DNA of 10,105 nt from Actinomycetales bacterium (GCA_012514545.1 JAAZAC010000267.1:1-10105), one strand, 5' to 3'. Numbered from the stretch's first letter, positions 1-6,677 are shown. Translations and numbers: made by a program. Notes: generated by a model not told the origin, from the sequence alone.

Positions 1-127
1 CCGCGCCGTTCGGCCCGACCATGCCGATCTTGGCGCCCGGGTAGAAGCTCATCGAGACGTCGTCGAGGATGATCTTGTCCCCGTGCGCCTTGCGCGCCTT
101 GTACATGGTGTAGATGAACTCGGCCAC
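1..127 (-). CDS. ettA: EttA-type ABC-F ATPase, N-terminal fragment (energy-dependent translational throttle)
   Basis: Only the first 42 codons are inside the window; the gene continues past base 1. The translation begins (M)AEFIYTMYKARKAHGDK and goes on through a beta-strand/LDDVS stretch to GMVGPNGAG, the start of the first Walker A motif, cut by the window edge. This opening is the hallmark of EttA, a soluble ABC-F protein with two ATPase domains. Members of the family bind the ribosomal E site and gate entry into elongation according to energy state. The start is GTG (125-127), with GGAGG (131-135 on the forward strand) only 3 nt away, which is tight. An in-frame ATG lies further in, but the family's conserved AEFIYTM opening supports the GTG. 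The gene lies 63 nt downstream of ssb on the same strand, with an 8-bp hairpin between them, so it may be partly read from the ssb transcript. Confidence 0.9.
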   Translation of the reverse strand, partial: MAEFIYTMYKARKAHGDKIILDDVSMSFYPGAKIGMVGPNGA

Positions 128-156
128 GGTCCTCCGTCAGCTCCTGGCGGTCTCGG

Positions 157-176
157 GCGGCGCGGTCGCGCGCCGC
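157..176 (-). terminator. 8-bp perfect hairpin between ssb and ettA (terminator or attenuator candidate)
   Basis: GCGGCGCG (157-164) and CGCGCCGC (169-176) are perfectly complementary around a 4-nt loop. The hairpin lies in the 63-nt gap between the ssb stop and the ettA start. There is no T tract on either side, so it is not a classic intrinsic terminator. In very GC-rich actinobacteria, hairpins without a U tail can still terminate or protect 3' ends. Its function is inferred from position only. Confidence 0.4.
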
Positions 177-190
177 GCGCACCGGCCAGC

Positions 191-784
191 CTACGGCGTC
201 GCGGCGGGCTCCTCGGAGTCGAACGGGCCCGGGACGCCCTCGGGGACCGCCGGCTCGTCCGGGAGGTCGTCCGGGTTCTCGTCGGGGCCGCCGTCCGCCC
301 CGGGGGCCACCACCCACGGGTCCGCCGGCCCGTCCCCCGCGGCCCCGTCGGCCGCCCCGTCCGCGCCGTCCCTGCCGTCCGTCCCGTCGGTCCCCACCGG
401 GCGCTCGCCGTCGGCGACGCCGTGCCGGGTCCGCACGAAGGTCGACCGGCCGCGCGTCATGTCGTGCCCGATCGCGGCCGCCTCGAGGACCAGGCCGACG
501 CGCGGGCCGTTCTCCCCCGTCCACTCCTCGGTGCGCAGCCGCCCGTGGACGACGAGCGGCTGGCCCTTCTGCACCGAGAGGGCCACGTTGAGCGCGGTGT
601 CGCGGAAGGCCTTGACGGTGAGCCACTCCGTGCGGCCCTCGACCCACTCGCCCTTGCCCTTGTCGTAGTAGCGGGGCGCGGTGGCGAGCCGGAAGCTCGT
701 GTAGGGCACGCGCGCGCCGTGGATCTCCCGGGGCGCCGTCGCCGCCCGCCCGACGACCGTCGTCATCATCTCGTTGCTGCTCAT
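191..784 (-). CDS. ssb: Single-stranded DNA-binding protein, second-type paralogue lacking the canonical C-terminal tip
   Basis: The 197-residue product carries one SSB-type OB fold at about residues 5-113: an opening like TTVVGRAATAP, then YTSFRLATAPRYYD, EWLTVKAFRDTALN, QKGQPLVVHGRLRTEEW, and GLVLEAAAIGHD. This fold binds single-stranded DNA. Residues about 120-197 form a low-complexity Gly/Asp/Pro/Ala linker rich in DG pairs. The protein ends EEPAATP, not the D-D-x-x-P-F tip that recruits partner proteins in replicative SSBs. It is also not next to rpsF/rpsR, the usual place of the main ssb. It therefore looks like the actinobacterial SsbB-type paralogue. The ATG start (782-784) is preceded by GAGGAGG (789-795) at 4 nt spacing. 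The gene follows the membrane GTPase by 81 nt and precedes ettA by 63 nt on the same strand. Confidence 0.9.
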   Translation of the reverse strand: MSSNEMMTTVVGRAATAPREIHGARVPYTSFRLATAPRYYDKGKGEWVEGRTEWLTVKAFRDTALNVALSVQKGQPLVVHGRLRTEEWTGENGPRVGLVLEAAAIGHDMTRGRSTFVRTRHGVADGERPVGTDGTDGRDGADGAADGAAGDGPADPWVVAPGADGGPDENPDDLPDEPAVPEGVPGPFDSEEPAATP

Positions 785-799
785 GGGTCCTCCTCGCGC

Positions 800-818
800 G
801 GGCCGGCCGCTCCGGCCC
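800..818 (-). promoter_or_regulatory. Hairpin next to the ssb ribosome binding site
   Basis: GGGCCGG (800-806) and CCGGCCC (812-818) form a perfect 7-bp stem with a 5-nt loop. Its inner edge is only 4 nt from the GAGGAGG ribosome binding site of ssb (789-795). Such a structure in the 5' leader or intercistronic RNA could influence ribosome access to ssb. This is inference; chance pairing is not rare at this GC content. Confidence 0.3.
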
Positions 819-831
819 TGCGGGGAGGATG

Positions 832-852
832 GGCCGCCGTCGGCGGGCGGCC
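832..852 (-). terminator. 7-bp hairpin downstream of the membrane GTPase gene
   Basis: GGCCGCC (832-838) and GGCGGCC (846-852) pair perfectly around a 7-nt loop, 13 nt past the GTPase stop codon (866-868). There is no T tract. It could act as a U-less terminator or partial attenuator between the GTPase and ssb, or be a chance GC-rich pairing. Confidence 0.3.
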
Positions 853-865
853 GCGGCGCGCCCCC

Positions 866-2431
866 TCAGTCTGGGGAGGACGCCGCGGGCTCGGGGCGTG
901 TGGATCCCCCGCGGCTCGCGGGCCGCACCACCGGCTCCGTCGCGAGCGCGGCCGCCTCCCGCACGGCGCGGTGGTCCTCGAGGACCGCGACCGTCGGCGC
1001 GACGAGGCACCGGTCCACGACCGCCGCGAGCGCCCGGCGCCCCTCCTCCGCCAGCGCCGCCGCCCGGCGTCGGGCCGCCCGGCCCCGCGCGAGGCGCGCC
1101 GCCGCCAGCAGCAGCAGCGCCAGCACGGCCGCGCCACCCGTCGCCGCGACGAGCAGCCCCGTCCGCTCGTCGCGCAGCTCGGCCACGAGCCGGCCGAGGT
1201 CGCCGTCGACCGACGCGGCCGCGAAGCCCGCGACCACCAGCGCCGCGAGGCCCGCGAGCGCCGCGAGCGCCTTCAGGACCCGCGCCGCGCGCGGCCGGCG
1301 GGTCGGCGGCCGCACCGCCGCGAGCGCGTCGTCGGCCGCCGCGGTGAGGTCCGCCGCGTCCGCCACGCGCTCCCGCACCGTCCGCGCCCACAGGCGGGGC
1401 AGCCCGCCGACGACGGCGTCCAGCCACGCGCCGCGGACCGATTCCACGCGGTCGGGCTGGGTGGGGCCGAGGCGCACGGCGGGGACCTCCCCGCGGCGCA
1501 CGGCGCGCTCGAGGGCCGCCGCGCTCTCCGCGACGCCCGCCGCCGCGAGCAGCCCCTCGGCCGCGGCGGTGGCGGGGGCGACGAGGTCCGGCTCGGCCGG
1601 CGCGGTCGTCTCGGCGAGGAGGCGCGCGGCGTCGTCGAGCTCGGCCTCGGCGCGCACCTCCGCCAGGCCGCGGCCCGCCACGGCGCGGGCGAGCGCGCCG
1701 CGCAGGATCGGGATGCCCTCCCCGGTGCGCGCGGAGACCGCGTACACGCCGACGCCGGTGAGGCCGTCCTCGCGGAGCAGGCGGTCGACGTCGGCGAGCA
1801 GGGTCGCCTGCGCGTCGACGGGCACCGTGTCGATCTGGTTGAGGACGACGATCATCGCGCCCTCGTGGCCGGCCAGGGTGCGCAGGTACCGGCTGTGCAG
1901 CGCGTCGTCGGCGTACTTCTGCGGGTCGACGACCCACACGAGGAGGTCGACCTGCGGCAGCACCCGGTCCACGACCGCGCGGTGCTCGGGCTCGATCGAG
2001 TCGTGGTCGGGCAGGTCGAGCAGCACGAGGCCGCGCAGGTCCGCCTGGCTGTCGCCGTCGAGGGCGCTCTCCCGCTCGATGCGCCGGTCCCGCGCCACGC
2101 CGAGCCAGGCGAGCAGCAGGTCGGCGTCGTGCGCCCAGACGCACGCCGTGACCTCCGCGGTGGTGGGTCGGCGCACGCCGACGTCGGCGAACTCGAAGCC
2201 CGACAGCGCGTTGAACACGCTGGACTTGCCCGAGCCGGTGCCGCCGGCCAGCGCGACGATCGTGTGGTCCACGCCCAGCTCGAGGCGCTCGCGCACGCCG
2301 ACGAGGATCGACCGCACCCGCCGGGCCGTGCGCGCGGGGATCTGCCCTCGGGCGCGCACGAGCGCCGCCTCGAGCGCGGCCGCCCGGGCGACGAGCGCCC
2401 GCGTCCGCGGGCCCTGGTCCGCCGCCGTCAT
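866..2431 (-). CDS. Dynamin-like GTPase with two membrane segments (second member of a GTPase pair)
   Basis: This 521-residue P-loop GTPase has G1 GGTGSGKS at 63-70, G2 threonines in RRPTTAEVT near 90-91, G3 DLPDHDS at 139-145, G4 NQID at 198-201 and G5 VSAR near 232-235. After a helical Ala/Arg-rich middle come two hydrophobic segments, about 386-406 and 424-445, then a basic Arg-rich stretch (449-457) and a Pro/Ser tail. This is the plan of actinobacterial YfjP/dynamin-family GTPases, expected to sit on the inner face of the membrane. The ATG start (2429-2431) overlaps the upstream GTPase stop as ATGA, indicating translational coupling and probably a shared complex. By analogy with the adjacent Streptomyces DynA/DynB proteins, which stabilise division septa, a division or membrane-remodelling role is plausible but inferred. 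An Era-type GTPase with another role cannot be excluded. Confidence 0.85.
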   Translation of the reverse strand: MTAADQGPRTRALVARAAALEAALVRARGQIPARTARRVRSILVGVRERLELGVDHTIVALAGGTGSGKSSVFNALSGFEFADVGVRRPTTAEVTACVWAHDADLLLAWLGVARDRRIERESALDGDSQADLRGLVLLDLPDHDSIEPEHRAVVDRVLPQVDLLVWVVDPQKYADDALHSRYLRTLAGHEGAMIVVLNQIDTVPVDAQATLLADVDRLLREDGLTGVGVYAVSARTGEGIPILRGALARAVAGRGLAEVRAEAELDDAARLLAETTAPAEPDLVAPATAAAEGLLAAAGVAESAAALERAVRRGEVPAVRLGPTQPDRVESVRGAWLDAVVGGLPRLWARTVRERVADAADLTAAADDALAAVRPPTRRPRAARVLKALAALAGLAALVVAGFAAASVDGDLGRLVAELRDERTGLLVAATGGAAVLALLLLAAARLARGRAARRRAAALAEEGRRALAAVVDRCLVAPTVAVLEDHRAVREAAALATEPVVRPASRGGSTRPEPAASSPD

Positions 2432-4134
2432 CGCAGCCCCTTGAGGACGGCGAGCCGCAGGCGCAGGGCGGCCGCGGCGTCGTCGGCGAGCGCCGGGTCG
2501 GCGAGGACGGCGCGCGCGGGCGCGGCCGCGGCCCGGGCCTGCGCGGCGGCGCGCTCCCCCAGGTCCGCGCGCAGCCGCTCGACGAGGTCCCGCGCGTCCG
2601 TGCCGAGGGCCCGCGCGAGGACGACCTCCGCGGGGGCCAGCCCGGCCGCGGCGAGCGCGGCGAGGGTCCCCGCGCCCTCCGGGCCGAGGCCGCGGAGCAG
2701 GCGGGCGACGGCGCGCGCCCGACGCCGGTCCGCGCCGTCGCGCAGGGCCCGCACCGCGACCCCGGCGCCGGCGAGCCAGGCGGCGGCGGACTCAGCGGGG
2801 CCCGGCGACCCGTCGTCGGGCGGCGGGGTCGCGCCGTCGGCGGCACCCGTCGCGGCGAGCACCGCCCGGCCCGGGGCGCGGGCGGCCCGGAGCGCGTCGG
2901 CGACGGCCTCGTCCCCGTGCCGGCGGGCGTTGCGCAGGAGCGCGGTGACCGTCTCGCGCAGCTCCTCGGCGAGCTCGGCCATCGCCGCGGCGCGTGCGGC
3001 CCGGCCACGGCGGGACGTCGGGCGCGCGAGCGGTCCGGACCGGCCGGCCAGCGCCGCCCAGCGCGCGCGCACCGGCCCGCCGGCGACCACCCCGGTCGCC
3101 GACTCGACCGCGCGGCGCGCGGGCTCCGCGACGGCCTCGTCCACGACGCGCTCGAGCGCGGCGCGCGCGTCCACCTGCGCCTGCACGGCGTCGGCGAGGC
3201 GGCTCACCCACGGCTGGAGGGTGCGCAGCGTGCCGCGCTGCGTGCGCAGGATGACGGAGCGGGCCCGGTCGGCGCCCGCGACGGTGGTGAGCCACCGCCG
3301 GATCGGCGCGACGACGTCGTCGGACAGCAGCCCGGAGTGGGGCCCGACGTCGGGCACGAGGAACAGCGGCACGGAGGCCAGGCCGCGCTCCCGCAGGCGG
3401 TGCAGCAGGTCGGTGCGCACCTCGGCGAGGGCCTCGTCGGGCACGCGGTTGAGCACCATCGCGATGGAGGTGCCGCGCTCGGCGGCCCGCACGAGCACGT
3501 CCCACGGCAGCGCGTCGCCGTACCGGGCGGCCGTGGTGAGGAAGATCCACAGGTCGGCGGCCTCGAGGAGCCGGTGCGCGGTCTCCCGGTTGGACTCCAG
3601 GAGGGAGTCGAGGTCCGGCGCGTCGATGACGACGAGGCCGCGCGGGACCGCCGCGTGCTCGACGATCGTGAGGATCTGCGTGAGCGGGTGCGCGTGCAGC
3701 AGCTCGGTGTCCGCCGGGTGGTGCACGAGGACGGGCTCCCGCGTCGTCGGGCGGAGCACGCCCGCGGGGCTGACCTCCTCGCCCAGGAGCGTGTTGACGA
3801 GCGTCGACTTGCCCGCGCCCGTCGAGCCGGCCACCACGACGACGGCCGGCGCGGACAGCTCGCGCAGCCGCGGCAGCAGGTGGTCGTCGAGCTGGTCGAG
3901 CAGCCGGCGGCGCAGCCGCTCGGCCTCGGCGACCCGCGGCACGGGCAGCGGGAGGCGCGTCGCGGCGACGTCGCGGCGCAGGTCCGCGATCGCGTCGAGG
4001 AGGGTCGCGTCGGCGACCCGGCCGGCGGTCGCGGCCGCGGCGGGACCGTCCGGCCCGCCCGGCTGCGCGCCCGGCGCCCCGGACGGCTCCCGGGCCGCGC
4101 CGACGACGGCGCTCGTACCGGGCCCGGGGGTCAT
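2428..4134 (-). CDS. Dynamin-family GTPase without evident membrane segments (first member of the pair)
   Basis: The 568-residue product starts with a Gly/Pro/Ala-rich tail (1-40), then a helix leading into the GTPase domain: G1 GSTGAGKST at 103-111, G2 LRPTTRE near 128-133, and G3 DAPDLDS at 171-177. The G4 position reads NRVPDE (229-234) instead of NKxD, so base selection may be altered. The C-terminal half is long, helical and Ala/Arg-rich, with no convincing transmembrane stretch, unlike its partner. The start was placed at ATG 4132-4134 because GAGGA lies about 8 nt upstream and the conserved part begins well after it. The frame is open to 4263, which would add 43 low-complexity residues and overlap the upstream gene's stop. 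It is coupled to the next GTPase by ATGA. Heteromeric function with that protein, as for Streptomyces DynA/DynB, is inferred. Confidence 0.82.
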   Translation of the reverse strand: MTPGPGTSAVVGAAREPSGAPGAQPGGPDGPAAAATAGRVADATLLDAIADLRRDVAATRLPLPVPRVAEAERLRRRLLDQLDDHLLPRLRELSAPAVVVVAGSTGAGKSTLVNTLLGEEVSPAGVLRPTTREPVLVHHPADTELLHAHPLTQILTIVEHAAVPRGLVVIDAPDLDSLLESNRETAHRLLEAADLWIFLTTAARYGDALPWDVLVRAAERGTSIAMVLNRVPDEALAEVRTDLLHRLRERGLASVPLFLVPDVGPHSGLLSDDVVAPIRRWLTTVAGADRARSVILRTQRGTLRTLQPWVSRLADAVQAQVDARAALERVVDEAVAEPARRAVESATGVVAGGPVRARWAALAGRSGPLARPTSRRGRAARAAAMAELAEELRETVTALLRNARRHGDEAVADALRAARAPGRAVLAATGAADGATPPPDDGSPGPAESAAAWLAGAGVAVRALRDGADRRRARAVARLLRGLGPEGAGTLAALAAAGLAPAEVVLARALGTDARDLVERLRADLGERAAAQARAAAAPARAVLADPALADDAAAALRLRLAVLKGLR

Positions 4135-4246
4135 GGTCCAATCCTCGCCCGTGCCGCCTGCCAGGCCAAACACCCGCGCCGGGCCGCCCGCCGGGGGGCC
4201 CGACGACCCGCACGGCCGGCCATCGGCCGGGCCCGTCCGACCCGCC

Positions 4247-5071
4247 TCATCCCCGGCCCCCACCGGCCGGGGCGTGCCCGAGCACGCGCTCGACGACGAA
4301 GCGCTGCCGGACGCCGTCGGGCCGCGCGGGGCGGTCCCCGCCGAAGTCGTAGACGCCGAGCATGAGCTGCATCGGGTAGTCCGGCGCCTGCGGCACGACC
4401 CGCACGAGGTGCCGGTCCACGTAGAACGCGACCCGGCCCGGCTCCCAGCGCACGCCGTAGGCGTGCGGCTCGCGGACGTCGACGGGCAGGCGCACGGCGG
4501 CGAAGTCGTCGGTGAGGGTCGGGTCGCCGAACGGGTGCACGCCCGTCCCGACGGCGGCCGACCCCGGCGCGAGGTCCCGCCCGAACACCTCGGCGACGCA
4601 GATCTCCGCGGACCGCTCGGGGGCGTCCTCGACGCCGATCATCCACAGCGCCGCCATGCCGTCGGCGTCGACCTCGATCCGGGCGACCATCTCCACGAGC
4701 CCGTGGTGCGGGGTGTACAGGCGCGTCTCGGGCTGCTCCTCGCGCACGACGGCGTCCGGCGAGAACCGGTGCTGGCCGTCCGTCGACCCCACGGGCCCCG
4801 AGCGGACGGCCGTCTGCAGCGAGGAGACCCGGGTGACGCCGTCGACCTCCGGGCACCACGGCGGCTGGTCGTCGTCGACGCGCAGCTCGAGCCGGCCGTC
4901 GGCGACGCGGTACCGGGCGGCGGCCAGCGCGCGGCTCGACCACTGCGGCAGGTGGTAGGGCAGCCAGCGCTCCGGGCTCAGCGTCGTGCCCGCGAACTCC
5001 TCGACGAAGACGGGCTCGTACCCGGCGGTGTCCCAGGTCGCCGGGGGGTCGGCGGGCGCGACGTCGGGCAT
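4247..5071 (-). CDS. GH16-like (concanavalin-type fold) protein, cytoplasmic, with an altered catalytic motif
   Basis: The 274-residue product matches the plan of family-16 glycoside hydrolases. It has an N-terminal VFVEEFAGTTLSPERW (21-36, the 'F.D.F.G..LD...W' opening), a central strand ALWMIGVED, the catalytic strand at 154-164, then EPHAYGVRWEPGRVAFYVDRH (about 201-221) and PMQLMLGVYDF (233-243). In GH16 the catalytic strand is E-x-D-x-x-E. Here it is E156-I-C158-V-A-E161: both glutamates (nucleophile and acid/base) are present, but the helper aspartate is cysteine. There is no signal peptide, so it should be cytoplasmic, unusual for an enzyme acting on polymeric beta-glucans. The ATG start (5069-5071) has a strong AAGGAGG (5075-5081). 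It is the first gene of the minus-strand block, 112 nt before the GTPase pair. Substrate is not predictable; a non-catalytic binding role is possible. Confidence 0.8.
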   Translation of the reverse strand: MPDVAPADPPATWDTAGYEPVFVEEFAGTTLSPERWLPYHLPQWSSRALAAARYRVADGRLELRVDDDQPPWCPEVDGVTRVSSLQTAVRSGPVGSTDGQHRFSPDAVVREEQPETRLYTPHHGLVEMVARIEVDADGMAALWMIGVEDAPERSAEICVAEVFGRDLAPGSAAVGTGVHPFGDPTLTDDFAAVRLPVDVREPHAYGVRWEPGRVAFYVDRHLVRVVPQAPDYPMQLMLGVYDFGGDRPARPDGVRQRFVVERVLGHAPAGGGRG

Positions 5072-5198
5072 GGTCCTCCTTCGACGCGGCCCCGGGGACG
5101 GCCGCCCACACCATGATCGTGCCCTGTGGCCCGGTGCCGTGTCGCGGGGAGGGCCCGCACGGGGCCGCGACCTGGCACGACGCCGGACCCCGCGCCGG

Positions 5199-5204
5199 TA
5201 GCCT
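5199..5204 (+). promoter_or_regulatory. -10 box candidate for tRNA-Arg
   Basis: TAGCCT fits the TAnnnT pattern of actinobacterial housekeeping promoters. It lies 29 nt before the mature tRNA 5' end, giving a short 5' leader. No clear -35 is visible at 16-18 nt spacing. The 162-bp gap 5072-5233 also has to contain the promoter of the divergent GH16-like gene, for which I see no convincing box. Confidence 0.45.
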
Positions 5205-5233
5205 GAGCCCGTCGGCCGCCCGGTCGGCCGCCC

Positions 5234-5306
5234 GCCCCCGTAGCTCAGTGGATAGAGCGTCGGACTTCTAATCCGTTGGTCGCAGGTTCGAATCCTGCCG
5301 GGGGCG
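5234..5306 (+). tRNA. tRNA-Arg (anticodon UCU)
   Basis: A full cloverleaf can be drawn. The acceptor stem pairs GCCCCCG (5234-5240) with CGGGGGC (5299-5305). The D arm is GCTC/GAGC. The anticodon loop CTTCTAA (5265-5271) carries TCT at 5267-5269, and the T arm GCAGG-TTCGAAT-CCTGC is perfect. The discriminator is G5306. It reads AGA codons, which are rare in such a GC-rich genome. CCA is not encoded (the next bases are CCC), unlike the two other tRNAs in this window. It is convergent with the GyrI-like gene 38 nt downstream. Confidence 0.97.
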
Positions 5307-5344
5307 CCCTGCCGGTGAACGCCCTGCCTCCGCCGCCGCGCCCC

Positions 5345-5920
5345 TCAGGCGAGCGGCCAGACGATCCGCACCTGCGGCTCGGCGTCGTCGCCGAGGTACT
5401 CCTCCCAGCGCTCGCCGCCGACGTCGAGCGCGCGGTCGCGCAGCCAGACGGAGAGCTCGCGGTAGACGTCGGCCAGGTCCTCGGTGGTGCCCTCGTGGAG
5501 GGCGACCGCGGCCAGCCCGCCCGGGCGGTCCGTCACCACGACGCCGTCCGCCAGGTCCCCGGGCGCCAGCCCGTCGACGGGGTAGCCGACGGCGACGTCC
5601 ACCGGGTCGGCGGACAGCGCGGCCTCGGGCACGACGGGCGCCTCGGGCTCGAGGAGCAGCACGGGCTCGCCGAGCGGCTCACCGGGCACGGGCTCGCCGG
5701 CGACGTCGGCCAGCGGGACGACGTCGGGCGGGGGCGGCGACGCGGGGAGCGCGTACCAGGCGAACGGCGGCCCGTCGAGCCGCCCGCCCGCGCGGCCGAC
5801 CGCCGCGATCACCACCCCGAACGCGCCCGCCGCGAACGTCGCCACGGCGGCGCCCGGCACCGCCCCCGGCACGACCGCGACGCGCCGGGCGCGGACGTCC
5901 TCCACCTTCATGGACGCCAC
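5345..5920 (-). CDS. GyrI-like (AraC effector-binding type) small-molecule-binding domain protein
   Basis: The product of about 191 residues has the GyrI-like/SOUL-type effector-binding plan. It opens VEDVRARRVAVVPG and includes PVDVAVGYPVDG in the middle. It ends with LAAVALHEGTTEDLADVYRE, then SVWLRDRALDVGG and the family's closing W-E-E-Y-L...P-Q-V-R-I-V-W-P-L. Such domains bind small hydrophobic or cationic ligands; stand-alone forms act as ligand sensors or sequestering proteins. There is no DNA-binding domain. Residues about 55-100 form a Pro/Glu/Leu-rich stretch. The start is uncertain. GTG 5918-5920 was chosen because GAGGGG lies 6 nt upstream; ATG 5909-5911 gives 188 residues but has no well-placed ribosome binding site. 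It lies 89 nt downstream of the VOC gene on the same strand, so co-transcription is likely. Confidence 0.75.
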   Translation of the reverse strand: MASMKVEDVRARRVAVVPGAVPGAAVATFAAGAFGVVIAAVGRAGGRLDGPPFAWYALPASPPPPDVVPLADVAGEPVPGEPLGEPVLLLEPEAPVVPEAALSADPVDVAVGYPVDGLAPGDLADGVVVTDRPGGLAAVALHEGTTEDLADVYRELSVWLRDRALDVGGERWEEYLGDDAEPQVRIVWPLA

Positions 5921-6009
5921 AGCCACCCCCTCACCGCTGCTCGTCCCATCCTCCCCGCTCCGGGGCGCGGGCGCAGCGGCCGGCCGGGCGACCCCGGGCC
6001 CCGGCGCCC

Positions 6010-6495
6010 TCAGGCGGTCGCCCCGACCACCCTCCGCACGGCGTCGGCGGGCATGAAGGTGCGCTCGGCGATCTCCTCGACGGTGAGGCCGTCGGCGTGC
6101 AGCCGGCGCAGGACGTCGTCCATCGCCTCGGCGACCTCGACGATGAACCCGTCCGGGTCGAGCACCCGGAACACGCGCTGCTGCCACGGCTGCGTGACGA
6201 CGTCGTGCACGAACGGCACCCCGCGCGCGCGGAAGCGCTCGACCATCGCGTCGACGTCGTCGGTCTCGAGGTAGACCTCGACGTTCTGGTCCCCGTCGCG
6301 GTACTCCCGCACGCCGTCGTGGATGACGCCGCGGGCGTGCTGCCGGTCCCACAGCGCCAGCCCGCTCGCGAAGCTCACGTTGACGCCCCCGAGGTCGCTC
6401 GTCACCTCCTGGTCCAGCAGCGAGGAGTAGAACTCCTTCGACGCGGCGACGTCCGACACGAGGAGGACGAACGAGGTCAGGCGGGCGGCGGGCAC
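6010..6495 (-). CDS. VOC family (glyoxalase/bleomycin-resistance fold) protein with C-terminal helix-turn-helix-like tail
   Basis: The 161-residue product has two beta-alpha-beta-beta-beta modules typical of the vicinal-oxygen-chelate fold: FVLLVSDVAASKEFYSSLL (about 9-27) through VSFASGLALWDR, then VEVYLETDDVDAMVERF (72-88) and VFRVLDPDGFIVEVAEAMD (108-126), with the conserved glutamate near 120. VOC proteins include metal-dependent lyases and dioxygenases and also non-enzymatic resistance or binding proteins; the substrate cannot be told here. Residues 128-157 (VLRRLHADGLTVEEIAERTF, then MPADAVRRVV) read as a short helix-turn-helix resembling those of sigma factors and small regulators, a tail seen in one VOC subgroup. 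The start is GTG 6493-6495 with AAGGAGG at 5 nt. It is followed by the GyrI-like gene; the two may serve one small-molecule response (inference). Confidence 0.85.
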   Translation of the reverse strand: MPAARLTSFVLLVSDVAASKEFYSSLLDQEVTSDLGGVNVSFASGLALWDRQHARGVIHDGVREYRDGDQNVEVYLETDDVDAMVERFRARGVPFVHDVVTQPWQQRVFRVLDPDGFIVEVAEAMDDVLRRLHADGLTVEEIAERTFMPADAVRRVVGATA

Positions 6496-6642
6496 GGGAA
6501 CCTCCTTCGGGGTGTGGGCGGCAGCCTCCCAGCGGCCACCGACACGCGGCGCCGACGGCGCCTGCCCACCGATGCGCCCGGCCTCACCCGCGACCGTGGA
6601 AATTCGCGTGCATCTGTCCGGCTTCGTTTGCTTGGCTGGGGA

Positions 6643-6677
6643 CACCGCGGTGATGAGGACCTGGCCAGTCCTTGACA
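6643..6677 (+). promoter_or_regulatory. Paired palindromes and a TTGACA box upstream of the 62-codon gene
   Basis: The 214-bp gap 6496-6709 separates divergent genes and is visibly less GC-rich over about 6595-6700. In it lie a perfect 10-bp palindrome CACCGCGGTG (6643-6652), a perfect 8-bp palindrome CTGGCCAG (6661-6668) and a perfect TTGACA (6672-6677). I found no matching -10 at 16-18 nt, so TTGACA may not be a -35. The palindromes could be an operator for the divergent pair; this rests on pattern and position only. Confidence 0.3.

Noticed and set aside
4135..4263. N-terminal extension of the first GTPase to ATG 4263
   Set aside because: The extra 43 residues are low-complexity, overlap the end of the GH16-like gene, and the ATG at 4134 has a better ribosome binding site.
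83..5116. A 1677-codon open frame on the plus strand
   Set aside because: It runs antisense to five well-supported minus-strand genes; its Arg/Ala/Gly/Pro-rich translation has no domain. Long antisense frames are expected when third positions are nearly all G or C.
5925..6009. GC-rich inverted repeats between the VOC and GyrI-like genes as a terminator
   Set aside because: Pairing is imperfect, there is no T tract, and such matches are common by chance at this composition.
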